Source: Kitasatospora viridis
Lineage (GTDB): Bacteria; Actinomycetota; Actinomycetes; Streptomycetales; Streptomycetaceae
NCBI RefSeq assembly: GCF_007829815.1
Contig: NZ_VIWT01000006.1
Span: 248,001-312,000, forward strand
DNA length: 64,000 nt
Reading direction: 5' to 3'
Shown: piece after piece, positions 15,916 through 23,075 of the stretch
Layout of the letters: each line of letters opens with the position of its first letter
Position numbering within the stretch: position 1 is the first letter of the stretch
Notes under the pieces: generated by a model
Seen by the model: the letters and a program-made list of their open reading frames with translations, nothing else
Told to the model about the DNA's origin: nothing
Databases searched by the model: none
Translations under genes and position numbers: made by a program

Positions 15916-16686
15916 ATGCATGGCAAGAGCGAGAACCGCGAGGACTACCAGCACGTGCCCAGGCCGCTGGCCGCGATGGCGCGCGACCTGCCCGACGGCC
16001 ACCACATCCCGCCCCACCAGCACCGCCGGGCCCAGCTGATCTACGGCACCAGCGGCGCCATCACGGTCGTCACCGACCGGGGCAGCTGGGTGGTGCCCGC
16101 GACCCGGGGCGTCTGGGTGCCGCCGCGCACCGTGCACGCGATGACCTGCACGGGCGAGGTGCGGATGCGCACCCTGTACGTCGAACCGAGCGCCGCGCCC
16201 GGGCTCACCGACGAACCCACCGTCGTCTCGGTCTCCCCGCTGCTGCGCGAGCTGATCGAGGCCGCCACCCGGATCCCGCTGGAGTACGCGCTGGACGGGC
16301 GGGACGGCCGGCTGATGGACCTGCTGCTGCTCGAACTGGAGCCGCACCGGGTGCCCGCGCTGCACCTGCCCGTGCCCGCCGACCCGGAGCTCGCCGCACT
16401 GTGCGCCGCGATCCAGGCCGACCCGGGCGCACCGTGGAGCACCGCCGACGCGGCGGCCCGCACCCACCTGAGCCCGCGCACCCTGCAGCGCCGCTTCCCG
16501 GCGGCCACCGGGATGACCCTGGCGCACTGGGTGCAGCAGGCCCGGCTGCTGCACGCGGTGATCCTGCTGGCCCGCGGCCGGCCGGTGACCGCCGTCGCCG
16601 GGGAGCTGGGCTACGCCACGCCCAGCGCGTTCAGCGCGATGTTCCGCCGCGCGCTGGGGAGCACGCCGAGCGGGTACTTCGACTGA
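15916..16686 (+). CDS. AraC-family transcriptional regulator with cupin domain
   Basis: A 256-residue regulator. The N-terminal cupin (residues 10-100) has HHIPPHQHRRAQLIYGTSGAI and a second PPRTVHAM strand, which usually binds a small ligand. The C-terminal half has two helix-turn-helix units: WSTADAAARTHLSPRTLQRRF and PVTAVAGELGYATPSAFSAMFRRALGSTPSGYF, the AraC signature. ATG at 15916 has GAGAG upstream at a suitable distance. It is divergent to an MFS pump and probably controls it in response to a pump substrate. Confidence 0.9.
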   Translation: MHGKSENREDYQHVPRPLAAMARDLPDGHHIPPHQHRRAQLIYGTSGAITVVTDRGSWVVPATRGVWVPPRTVHAMTCTGEVRMRTLYVEPSAAPGLTDEPTVVSVSPLLRELIEAATRIPLEYALDGRDGRLMDLLLLELEPHRVPALHLPVPADPELAALCAAIQADPGAPWSTADAAARTHLSPRTLQRRFPAATGMTLAHWVQQARLLHAVILLARGRPVTAVAGELGYATPSAFSAMFRRALGSTPSGYFD

Positions 16687-16693
16687 CTGGGTG

Positions 16694-17587
16694 TCAGGTC
16701 GGACTGCGTGCCTCCTCGATCAGCGCGAGCAGGGCCTCGGCCACCGGACCGGGGCGCTCCTGCATGGCGACGTGGCCGACCCCCGGGAGGGTGAGCAGCC
16801 GGGCGTCGCGGAAGGCGGAGTACGCCCGGGGCGCGGTGCGGAGCGGGACCAGCCGGTCCCGCTCGCCGTAGACGAGCAGGACCGGCGCGGCGACCCCGCG
16901 GGCCTGGCGCCAGGCCGAGGACTCGTCGGTGGCCACGAAGGAGCGCACCACGGCCCGCACACCGCCGGCCAGCATCTGCACGCTGTGGGGCAGTTCGGCG
17001 CGGCGTCGGCGCTCGCGGGCCTCCGTCGCACGCTGCTCGGGGCGGACCAGCGCGGGGTCGCCGTAGATCACCCGGTAGACGTCGTCCACCTGCCGCTCGG
17101 GGCTCTGCGCCGCCATCACCCGTGCGTACAGGCGCGGTGCCCCGGGCAGTCCGAGCAGGGCGACGCCCAGCGCCGGCGCGGCCGGCAGGGTCGGCAGCAC
17201 GGGCGAGACCAGGGTCAACGTCCGCACCAGGTCCGGGCGTTCGGCGGCGAGGCGGAGCGCGGCCAGGCCGCCCAGCGAGTTGCCGACCAGGTGCACCGGT
17301 CGGTGCCCGCCCCGGTCGAGGTGGTCGGCGACGGCGGCGGCCTGACTCCCGACGGTGACCCGGCCGTCGGGCGGGGGCGCCGATCGCCCGAACCCCGGCA
17401 GGTCCAGGGCCAGGCAGTGCACCGAGCCGTGCAGCCGCTCGATCAGCGCGGCCCAGTTCTGGGTCCAGCCGCCCAGCCCGTGCAGGAACACGGCGGTCTC
17501 GGCGCCGGGTTCGGTGCCGGGCACGAAGACGGTGGCGAGGCTGTCCGTCAGAACTCGTCCGTTGTACATCGGTTGACCGTCAGTCAT
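16694..17587 (-). CDS. Alpha/beta-fold hydrolase
   Basis: A 297-residue alpha/beta hydrolase. It has the oxyanion strand VFLHGLGGWTQNW, the DLPGFGRSAPP turn, the nucleophile elbow VGNSLGGLAALRLA (Ser in G-N-S-L-G), an acid strand PVLLVYGERDRLVP, and the terminal histidine in LPGVGHVAMQERP. The family includes esterases, C-C hydrolases and lactonases, and the substrate is not apparent. The ATG at 17587 overlaps the stop codon of the 81-residue upstream frame (ATGA), so translation is coupled. No signal peptide. Confidence 0.88.
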   Translation of the reverse strand: MTDGQPMYNGRVLTDSLATVFVPGTEPGAETAVFLHGLGGWTQNWAALIERLHGSVHCLALDLPGFGRSAPPPDGRVTVGSQAAAVADHLDRGGHRPVHLVGNSLGGLAALRLAAERPDLVRTLTLVSPVLPTLPAAPALGVALLGLPGAPRLYARVMAAQSPERQVDDVYRVIYGDPALVRPEQRATEARERRRRAELPHSVQMLAGGVRAVVRSFVATDESSAWRQARGVAAPVLLVYGERDRLVPLRTAPRAYSAFRDARLLTLPGVGHVAMQERPGPVAEALLALIEEARSPT

Positions 17588-17829
17588 CGGAGCACCCCCG
17601 CGACGGCCCGGTAGTGCCCGATCAGCAGGCCGCCGACCGCCGCCCAGCCGGCGCCGCGCCGGTCGAAGCCGGCCAGCAGCAGTCCCAGCACGGCCGGCAG
17701 CGCCGCGCTGCGGGCCGCGTAGGAGAGCGGTCGGTCGCGCAGCAGACGGGCTCGGGAGACCCGCCGGTGGAGTTCGGCGAAGTCGCCGTGCCGGGTGCGG
17801 CCGGCGGTCGAGGTGTCCTGAACGGTCAT
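17584..17829 (-). CDS. 81-residue membrane protein, desaturase N-terminus-like
   Basis: An 81-residue frame starting at ATG 17829. The segment HGDFAELHRRVSRARLLRDR resembles the start of actinobacterial fatty-acid desaturases (D-[FY]-A-x-L-x-R-x-[IV]-x-x-A-G-L-L), followed by two hydrophobic segments, but the histidine boxes that bind iron are absent. It may be a truncated desaturase kept because it is translationally coupled to the hydrolase, or a distinct small membrane protein. The ATGA overlap with the next gene supports real translation. Confidence 0.5.
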   Translation of the reverse strand: MTVQDTSTAGRTRHGDFAELHRRVSRARLLRDRPLSYAARSAALPAVLGLLLAGFDRRGAGWAAVGGLLIGHYRAVAGVLR

Positions 17830-17971
17830 GCCACCATCCCGGTGTCGGGCCTCGGGTCTCGGGCGGCCGCCGGGCGGTGCGGCCCCGGGCCGGATGGCGC
17901 CAGGATTCCCGGGCCGCCGGGCCGGTATCCCGGCACCGCCGTGGGCCGGGCCCCAACTGCACTCGGACGGG

Positions 17972-17984
17972 TGACGGACCGTCA
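17972..17984. repeat. TGACG-N3-CGTCA palindrome, copy 1
   Basis: TGACGGACCGTCA in the divergent gap between genes starting at 17829 (minus) and 18058 (plus). The same 13 bases occur at 25677. Confidence 0.5.
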
Positions 17985-18057
17985 GCCGTGTCGTACGCCG
18001 GCCCGAGGCCGGACAACCCGTTCGACGGACCGTGCGCGGTCCCGGCATGATGACCGG

Positions 18058-18594
18058 ATGCTCCAGACCCAGCTCGACCAGCTCCGGCAGTCCGGCGCCG
18101 ACACCGGCCACACCGAGTTCGCCGCCCGCATGGTGCGGGCGCTGACCGAGGCCGCGACGGCGCTGGCCGCACTGCCCGACGACGACGGGTTCTGGCGCGA
18201 CCGGCCGGACCGCCAGGTCTCGCCGTACAACCTGCACTGCCACGCCGCCGAACGCCTGCGGCGTGATCCGGGCGACCGGGCGGCGCGCTGGAGCATGGTG
18301 GCGCTGGCGCTCGCGCTGGGCGCCAACGACGGCGGCCTGGAGCACCTCGGCCCGGAGATCGCCGCCGACCCGGCGGTGGTCGCGGACGCGGTGGTGATCG
18401 CCGACTGGATCTGGGAGCAGATCGGCCTGGACCCGACCGGGGACCTGCGCGCCCTGTGCGCGCAGGCCGACCGGCCGGCCCTGGAGGCGCTGGCCCGGAC
18501 CGCCGACGGGACGGCGGCCCGGACCGCGCTGCGGGTGCTCGACGGCGGCTCGTTCATCGACTGGGCCGCCGTCGACCCCGGCGCTGCTAGTTGA
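18058..18594 (+). CDS. Conserved hypothetical helical protein
   Basis: A 178-residue protein with no recognised domain. It is Ala-rich and apparently all-helical (FAARMVRALTEAATALAALP; ARWSMVALALALGANDGGLEHLG; VVIADWIWEQIGLDPTGDLRALCAQADRPALEALA), a pattern like repeat scaffolds. No signal peptide or membrane segment. ATG at 18058 is the first in-frame start and lacks a clear ribosome-binding site. The gene ends overlapping the convergent EF-Tu3 gene by eight bases. Confidence 0.65.
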   Translation: MLQTQLDQLRQSGADTGHTEFAARMVRALTEAATALAALPDDDGFWRDRPDRQVSPYNLHCHAAERLRRDPGDRAARWSMVALALALGANDGGLEHLGPEIAADPAVVADAVVIADWIWEQIGLDPTGDLRALCAQADRPALEALARTADGTAARTALRVLDGGSFIDWAAVDPGAAS

Positions 18595-19768
18595 GGACCT
18601 CGCGCACCGCCCCCGCCGCGACCGTGCGCCCGCCCTCGCGCACGGCGAAGGTCAGTCCGCGCTCCAGCGGGACCGCCTGACCGAGCGTCACCGTGGCCTC
18701 GACCGTCTCGCCGGGGAGCACCAGGCCGGTGCCCTCCGGCAGTTCGACCTCGCCGACCACGTCACCGGTGCGCAGGTAGAACTGCGGACGGTACCCGCCG
18801 GTGATCCCGGTGCGGCGCCCGCCCTGAGCGGTGTCCAGCAGGTGCAGCCGGGCCGTGAAGCGGGTGTGCACCTCGACGGTGCCCGGCGCCGCCACCACCT
18901 GCCCGCGGCGCACCTCGGCGCGCTGCACCCCGCGCAGCAGCAGCGCGACGTTGTCGCCGGCCTCCGCCGAGTCCATGGTGCGCCCGAAGGTCTCCACCCC
19001 GGTGACCGTCGACTCCAGCTGCGAGTCGTAGCCGAGCACCGTCACCTTGTCGCCGAGCCTGACCCGCCCGCGCTCGACCGCGCCGGTCACCACGGTGCCG
19101 CGGCCGGTGATGGTGAGCACGTTCTCGATCGGGAGCAGGAACGGGGCCTCGGTGTAGCGCACCGGGGTCGGCACGTACGCGTCGATCTCGTCCAGCAGGC
19201 GGAGCAGGGCGTCGGCCCAGAACCCGTCGCCGTTCAGCGCGCGCAGCCCGGAGACCGGCACCACGGGCAGACCGGCGCCGTCGTAGCCGTGAGCGGAGAG
19301 CAACTCGCGCACCTCCAACTCGATCAGCTCCAGCAGCTCCGGGTCGGCGCCGTCCGCCTTGTTGAGCGCCACCACCACGTGCTCGACGCCGACCTGACGG
19401 GCCAGCAGCACGTGCTCGGCGGTCTGCGGCATCACACCGTCCTGCGCGGAGACCACCAGGATCGCGCCGTCCAGCTGGGCGGCGCCGGTGATCATGTTCT
19501 TCACGAAGTCGGCGTGCCCGGGCATGTCCACGTGCGCGTAGTGCCGGGTGGCCGTCTCGTACTCGACGTGCGAGATGTTGATGGTGATGCCGCGGGCACT
19601 CTCCTCCGGGGCCCGGTCGATCCGGTCGAACGGCACGAAGGCACCCGTCCCGCGATCGGCCAGCACCTTGGTGATGGCGGCGGTGAGGGTGGTCTTGCCG
19701 TGGTCGACGTGACCCATGGTGCCGATGTTCAGGTGCGGCTTGGTGCGCACGAAGGCCTGCTTGGCCAT
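18587..19768 (-). CDS. tuf3: Elongation factor Tu paralogue (EF-Tu3 type)
   Basis: A 393-residue EF-Tu. The GTPase motifs are GHVDHGKT at 19-26, the switch region ending ARGITI, DMPGH and NKAD. Domain II and III phrases (TITGRGTVVTGAVERG, GGYRPQFYLRTGDV, FAVREGGRTVAAGAV) are present. Differences from the highly conserved main EF-Tu are many: DMPGHADF for DCPGHADY, NKADGAD for NKCDMVD, GGYRPQ for NNYRPQ. That is the pattern of the third, minor EF-Tu known in streptomycetes, which is induced under stress and may alter kirromycin-type antibiotic sensitivity. It stands alone, not in a str operon (no fusA or rpsL adjacent), with an unusual symmetric leader. The symbol is by analogy. Confidence 0.88.
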   Translation of the reverse strand: MAKQAFVRTKPHLNIGTMGHVDHGKTTLTAAITKVLADRGTGAFVPFDRIDRAPEESARGITINISHVEYETATRHYAHVDMPGHADFVKNMITGAAQLDGAILVVSAQDGVMPQTAEHVLLARQVGVEHVVVALNKADGADPELLELIELEVRELLSAHGYDGAGLPVVPVSGLRALNGDGFWADALLRLLDEIDAYVPTPVRYTEAPFLLPIENVLTITGRGTVVTGAVERGRVRLGDKVTVLGYDSQLESTVTGVETFGRTMDSAEAGDNVALLLRGVQRAEVRRGQVVAAPGTVEVHTRFTARLHLLDTAQGGRRTGITGGYRPQFYLRTGDVVGEVELPEGTGLVLPGETVEATVTLGQAVPLERGLTFAVREGGRTVAAGAVREVLN

Positions 19769-19787
19769 GTTCCCATTCTCCGTGATT

Positions 19788-19803
19788 CGTCAGCCTGCTG
19801 ACG
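19788..19803. promoter_or_regulatory. Palindrome in the EF-Tu3 leader
   Basis: CGTCAGC-CT-GCTGACG, a perfect 7-bp inverted repeat 20 bases upstream of the tuf3 start codon (minus strand). It could be an operator or a small stem near the ribosome-binding site. Confidence 0.45.
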
Positions 19804-19821
19804 GGACCTCAGCCACGAGCC

Positions 19822-19866
19822 ACCTTCCCCGGACGAGGTCCCGGGATGGACGAACCCGGGGAAGGT
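19822..19866. promoter_or_regulatory. 11-bp inverted repeat in the EF-Tu3 leader
   Basis: ACCTTCCCCGG (19822-19832) and CCGGGGAAGGT (19856-19866) are perfectly complementary around a 23-base loop, 54-98 bases upstream of the tuf3 start. Because the divergent gene starts at 20134, this stem can only belong to the tuf3 leader; an attenuator or regulator site is inferred. The remaining gap up to 20134 shows no convincing gene. Confidence 0.4.
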
Positions 19867-20133
19867 CAGCTTCGTGCGCCGTCGATTGCGGCGGCTGCGA
19901 ATGCCGGAGCGAATGCCTGGGCAGCAGCCACCGCCCCCGCGACTGCGGGGTTCTCGGCGATGGCGTACTGGGTCATGCGCACCATGGTGGGGGGTGGCGG
20001 GGTTGTGTGCCAATGGTTTTCGGGGCGACTCAGCTCGGGTTCGCGCAATTCCGTGCACGCGGGGTTGTGCTTCTCATTCGCAGGGCTGACGGTGATGCAT
20101 GTCCCCGCAACTCCCTAGACGTTGGAGATCGTC

Positions 20134-20445
20134 GTGGCACTAGGTTTCGTGGGCATCGACCCGACCACCGGTGGCGGAGGCTCGCCCACCGTGTGGGTCG
20201 AGGACGAGGAGGAGGAGATCATCGTGCAGAGCCAGACGGCCGACGCCGCGCTCTGCGAGAAGATCGCGGGGACCGAGTGGGTTCCCGGGCACGCGGTCGG
20301 GATCCCCGCTCACGAGTCCGTGATCCGTATCCCGGCACGCATGGTGCCGATCCTGAAGGAGGCAATCGAACGTGTCGAACGTGCCCGACTTCGCCGCACT
20401 GCTGAGGAGCGCTCAGCGGAGCGCCGTACACCTGGAGATGCGTGA
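20134..20445 (+). CDS. Small hypothetical protein of a DUF6879/XRE cassette
   Basis: A 103-residue protein starting VALGFVGIDPTTGGGGSPTV, with an acidic patch EDEEEEI and IPAHESVIRIPARMVPILKEAIERVERARL. The GTG at 20134 is preferred because GGAG lies six bases upstream. The gene overlaps the DUF6879 gene by 74 bases, so the pair is tightly linked. I recognise it only as a frequent actinomycete neighbour of DUF6879 and Scr1-type XRE genes. No catalytic motif is visible. Confidence 0.7.
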   Translation: MALGFVGIDPTTGGGGSPTVWVEDEEEEIIVQSQTADAALCEKIAGTEWVPGHAVGIPAHESVIRIPARMVPILKEAIERVERARLRRTAEERSAERRTPGDA

Positions 20446-20899
20446 CGCCTACGCGGTGGGTGATGAGGCCGAGGAGATCGACCGCTTCGCCCGCACCGGC
20501 GAGATCGAGTTGGATCCCGAAGCGTCGTGGTGGCCCGAGTGGTTGGGCCTCGTCCGCGAGACGATCGACCGTGGCGTGGTCGTGCGCCGGGCCAGGATCG
20601 TGTCCGAGCCGGTGACCGACTACATCCGGTGGGAGCACGCGGTCACCCCGATGAACCTGGCAGCCGGAGAGCTGGTCCGCTGGCTGCCGAGGAGCCAGGC
20701 GTCGGACATCGCGCTGCCCGGCAACGACTTCTGGCTGATCGACGACAGGCTGGTCCTGTTCCACTTCTTCACGGGGTACGGAGACTGGGCCGAGCCGGGG
20801 TTCGCCTTCTCCGAGGATCCCGCGACGGTTCGCCTCGTCTCCTCCGCGTTCGAAACCGTCTGGGAGCGGGGCACTCCGCACGACAAGTACAGCGTCTGA
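20372..20899 (+). CDS. DUF6879 family protein
   Basis: A 175-residue protein. The conserved phrases VHLEMRDAYAVGDEAEEIDRF, VVVRRARIVSEPVTDYIRWEHAVTPMNLAAGE and NDFWLIDDRLVLFHFFTGYGDW are diagnostic of DUF6879, which in streptomycetes accompanies XRE-DUF5753 regulators, as here. The domain is thought to be an effector or partner in these regulator sets, but no biochemical role is established. GTG at 20372 is preceded by AAGGAGG at nine bases, an excellent site despite lying inside the upstream gene. Confidence 0.85.
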   Translation: MSNVPDFAALLRSAQRSAVHLEMRDAYAVGDEAEEIDRFARTGEIELDPEASWWPEWLGLVRETIDRGVVVRRARIVSEPVTDYIRWEHAVTPMNLAAGELVRWLPRSQASDIALPGNDFWLIDDRLVLFHFFTGYGDWAEPGFAFSEDPATVRLVSSAFETVWERGTPHDKYSV

Positions 20900-20936
20900 C
20901 CCGCCCCTACCCTGCGAGCACCGGACCGCTAGACAT

Positions 20937-21785
20937 ATGCCGACGTCTCCGTCATCAAGCGCGCATGCGGCGCGTCTTGCCCTTGCCAACCGCCTCGTCG
21001 ATCTGCGCAAAGACGCCGGCCTGACGGGCAAACAGCTGGCGTTCCGGTGCGGGTGGAACCCTTCGAAGGTGTCCCGGATCCAGAGCGCACGGACCCCGCC
21101 GGCCGACTCCGACATTCGGGCGTGGTGCGCTGCGTGCTCAGCGGCCGACCAGGCGGACGACCTGATCGCCGCATCGAGGGCGGTCGAATCGATGTACCTG
21201 GAGTGGCGTCGGCTGCACCGCGCGGGGATGCGCCAGGTGCAAGAGGACTTCTACCTGCTCCACGAACGAGCGCGGTTGTCCCGGACCTACGTGTCCAACG
21301 TCGTTCCCGGCTTCCTCCAGACACCCGAGTACGCGACTGCCCTGATGCGCTCCATCACGGAGTTCCAGGGCACTCCTGATGACGTGGCCGACGCCGTCGC
21401 CGCACGAGTGGCGCGGGGGCGGCTGCTGCACGAGGGCAGGCACAGGTTCGCGGTGCTGATGGAGGAATGGGTGCTCCGCTCCCGGATCGGCGATGCGGAG
21501 ACCATGGCCGGTCAGCTCGGCCACCTCCTGGCAGTGATGCCGCTGGCCTCGCTGTCGCTCGGGGTCATCCCATCCACCGCACAGCGCGGCATGTGGCCCT
21601 TGGAGGCGTTCTATCTGTACGACGACCGGCATGCCGTCGTGGAGACACTGACGGCTGAGGTCAACGTCACGCAACCCCGTGAGATCGCTGACTACGTCCG
21701 GGCGTTCGGCGAGTTGCAGCGCCTCGCGGTCTACGGTGCCCAGGCGCGTGCGCTCATCACATCGGCAATAGCCGCCCTCGGGTGA
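20937..21785 (+). CDS. XRE-family regulator with DUF5753 (Scr1/WhiJ-like)
   Basis: A 282-residue regulator. The N-terminal HTH (residues 18-70) has RLVDLRKDAGLTGKQLAFRCGWNPSKVSRIQSARTPPADSDI. The rest is DUF5753, with VPGFLQTPEYATALM, a run ending VLMEEWVLRSRIGD and GVIPSTAQRGMWPLEAFYLYDD. These proteins pair with DUF397 or DUF6879 partners and control development or secondary metabolism in streptomycetes. The DUF6879 gene lies 37 bases upstream. The stop codon overlaps the start of a GNAT fragment gene. Confidence 0.9.
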   Translation: MPTSPSSSAHAARLALANRLVDLRKDAGLTGKQLAFRCGWNPSKVSRIQSARTPPADSDIRAWCAACSAADQADDLIAASRAVESMYLEWRRLHRAGMRQVQEDFYLLHERARLSRTYVSNVVPGFLQTPEYATALMRSITEFQGTPDDVADAVAARVARGRLLHEGRHRFAVLMEEWVLRSRIGDAETMAGQLGHLLAVMPLASLSLGVIPSTAQRGMWPLEAFYLYDDRHAVVETLTAEVNVTQPREIADYVRAFGELQRLAVYGAQARALITSAIAALG

Positions 21786-22129
21786 ATCCGTGCAAGGCCG
21801 TGCAACGTGCTCGCCAGGTGGTCCGCTGGGTTCCTACCTTCCTGCTGGAGTCGGTGGAGGTGAAGGACGACTGGCGCGGGAAGGGCGTGGGGATGCGGCT
21901 GGCCGTCGAGGCTCTGCGGCGGCTCGCTGTGCCCCGGACGCTGGCCGTCTGCTACCCGGCACCGATCCACGACCACGGGCCGGATGAACCCTGCGCCTAC
22001 GAGTCCGACGACCCCGAGGTCCGGCGCCCGGACGAGGAGGCCGTCGAGAGGCTTCGCCGAGCGTGGGAGCGGCACGGCTTCTCGCATCTCGACCAGGGGG
22101 TGTACGTCATGCCCCTGCACCAGGTGTAG
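21782..22129 (+). CDS. GNAT acetyltransferase fragment
   Basis: A 115-residue protein whose centre, LESVEVKDDWRGKGVGMRLAVEALRRL, is the acetyl-CoA-binding motif A of GNAT acetyltransferases (R-G-x-G-x-G). The preceding beta strands of the fold are missing: only about 20 residues come before motif A, where about 60-80 are usual. It begins with GTG at 21782 inside the stop codon of the XRE gene, so a fusion or deletion probably removed its 5' part. It may be translated but is unlikely to be an active acetyltransferase. Confidence 0.55.
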   Translation: MNPCKAVQRARQVVRWVPTFLLESVEVKDDWRGKGVGMRLAVEALRRLAVPRTLAVCYPAPIHDHGPDEPCAYESDDPEVRRPDEEAVERLRRAWERHGFSHLDQGVYVMPLHQV

Positions 22130-22138
22130 GCCCCGCGC

Positions 22139-23047
22139 CTACCCTCCGGTCAGGAGCTCCGGGTGGCGGCGGGCCAGCTCGCCGATGCCCAGTGGGGCGC
22201 GGCCGAGCACCTGGCGGACGCCGTCGGTGTGGCGGTCGTAGCGGTTGGCCGCGTGCAACTGGGCCATTGTGGTGATGTGCTGAGCGACGTGCTCTGGTAG
22301 CCGCAGTGGTGCGAGGTCGTGGTCGAGCCAGTCCTGGAGCGGGACGTCGGTGTACTCGACGGGTCGGCCGAGTGCTGCCGACAGCTCGGCGGCCAGGGCG
22401 GGGCCGTCCTGAGAGCGCGGGCCGGTCAGTTCGTGCACCCGGCCGAGGTGCGGGGCCGGGTCGGCCAGTACCTGGGCCACCACGGCGGCGACGTCCTCGG
22501 CGGCGACCGGGGAGGTCCTCGCCCGGCCGAGCGGCAGTCGGAGGGTGCCGTGGGCCGCGACGGTGGACAGGCCGACCCGGAAGAGCGGGTTCTGCTGGAA
22601 GACGGTGGGCCTGATCTCGACCACCGGCAGGCCCGACCAGCCGAGCACCTGTTCCACCAGCCACTGCTGGCGGTGCTGGTGCGACTCGCCGGTGCTCGCC
22701 ACGCCCAGCTCGGAGACGGTCAGCTGGGACATGTTCACCAACGCCTCCAGCTGCCCGGCCTGCCGGGCCACGGCCGCGGTGGTGACGGCGGCCTGGAGGT
22801 ACTGGTCCGAGACGGCCATGCCGAAGTACACCCGCGTGCAGCCGTCGAGCGCGGCGGCGATGTCGTCGGTGCGGGTCAGGTCGCCGACCAGGACCTGGGC
22901 GCCGGTGGCCCGCAGCGCCTCGGCGCGGTCGTCCGCGCGGCGCACCATGGCCCGCACCGGCAGGTCGCGGCGGCGCAGCTCCTCGACCACCAGACGGCCG
23001 ACGGCGCCGACCCGGCCCGCGGCTCCGGTCACCAGGATCGGTTGCAC
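22139..23047 (-). CDS. NmrA-like NAD(P)-binding reductase
   Basis: A 302-residue atypical short-chain dehydrogenase. It has ILVTGAAGRVGAVGRLVVEEL for dinucleotide binding, VRAMVRRADD (arginine suggests NADPH) and LVGDLTRTDDIAAALDGCTRVYF, and lacks a YxxxK pair. These are features of the NmrA/HSCARG and azoreductase-like group. Such proteins act as redox sensors or quinone/ketone reductases; the substrate is unknown. It ends ten bases from the convergent GNAT fragment and may be co-transcribed with the DyP peroxidase gene 28 bases upstream. Confidence 0.85.
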   Translation of the reverse strand: MQPILVTGAAGRVGAVGRLVVEELRRRDLPVRAMVRRADDRAEALRATGAQVLVGDLTRTDDIAAALDGCTRVYFGMAVSDQYLQAAVTTAAVARQAGQLEALVNMSQLTVSELGVASTGESHQHRQQWLVEQVLGWSGLPVVEIRPTVFQQNPLFRVGLSTVAAHGTLRLPLGRARTSPVAAEDVAAVVAQVLADPAPHLGRVHELTGPRSQDGPALAAELSAALGRPVEYTDVPLQDWLDHDLAPLRLPEHVAQHITTMAQLHAANRYDRHTDGVRQVLGRAPLGIGELARRHPELLTGG

Positions 23048-23075
23048 GATGTCCTCCGTCGGGGCTGAGGGAGCG

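Noticed and set aside
19846..20118. Possible 90-residue plus-strand gene and a 60-residue minus-strand gene between EF-Tu3 and the DUF6879 cassette
   Set aside because: Low complexity (Ala/Gly runs), no ribosome-binding site, and overlap with the leader inverted repeat; a regulatory gap is more likely.
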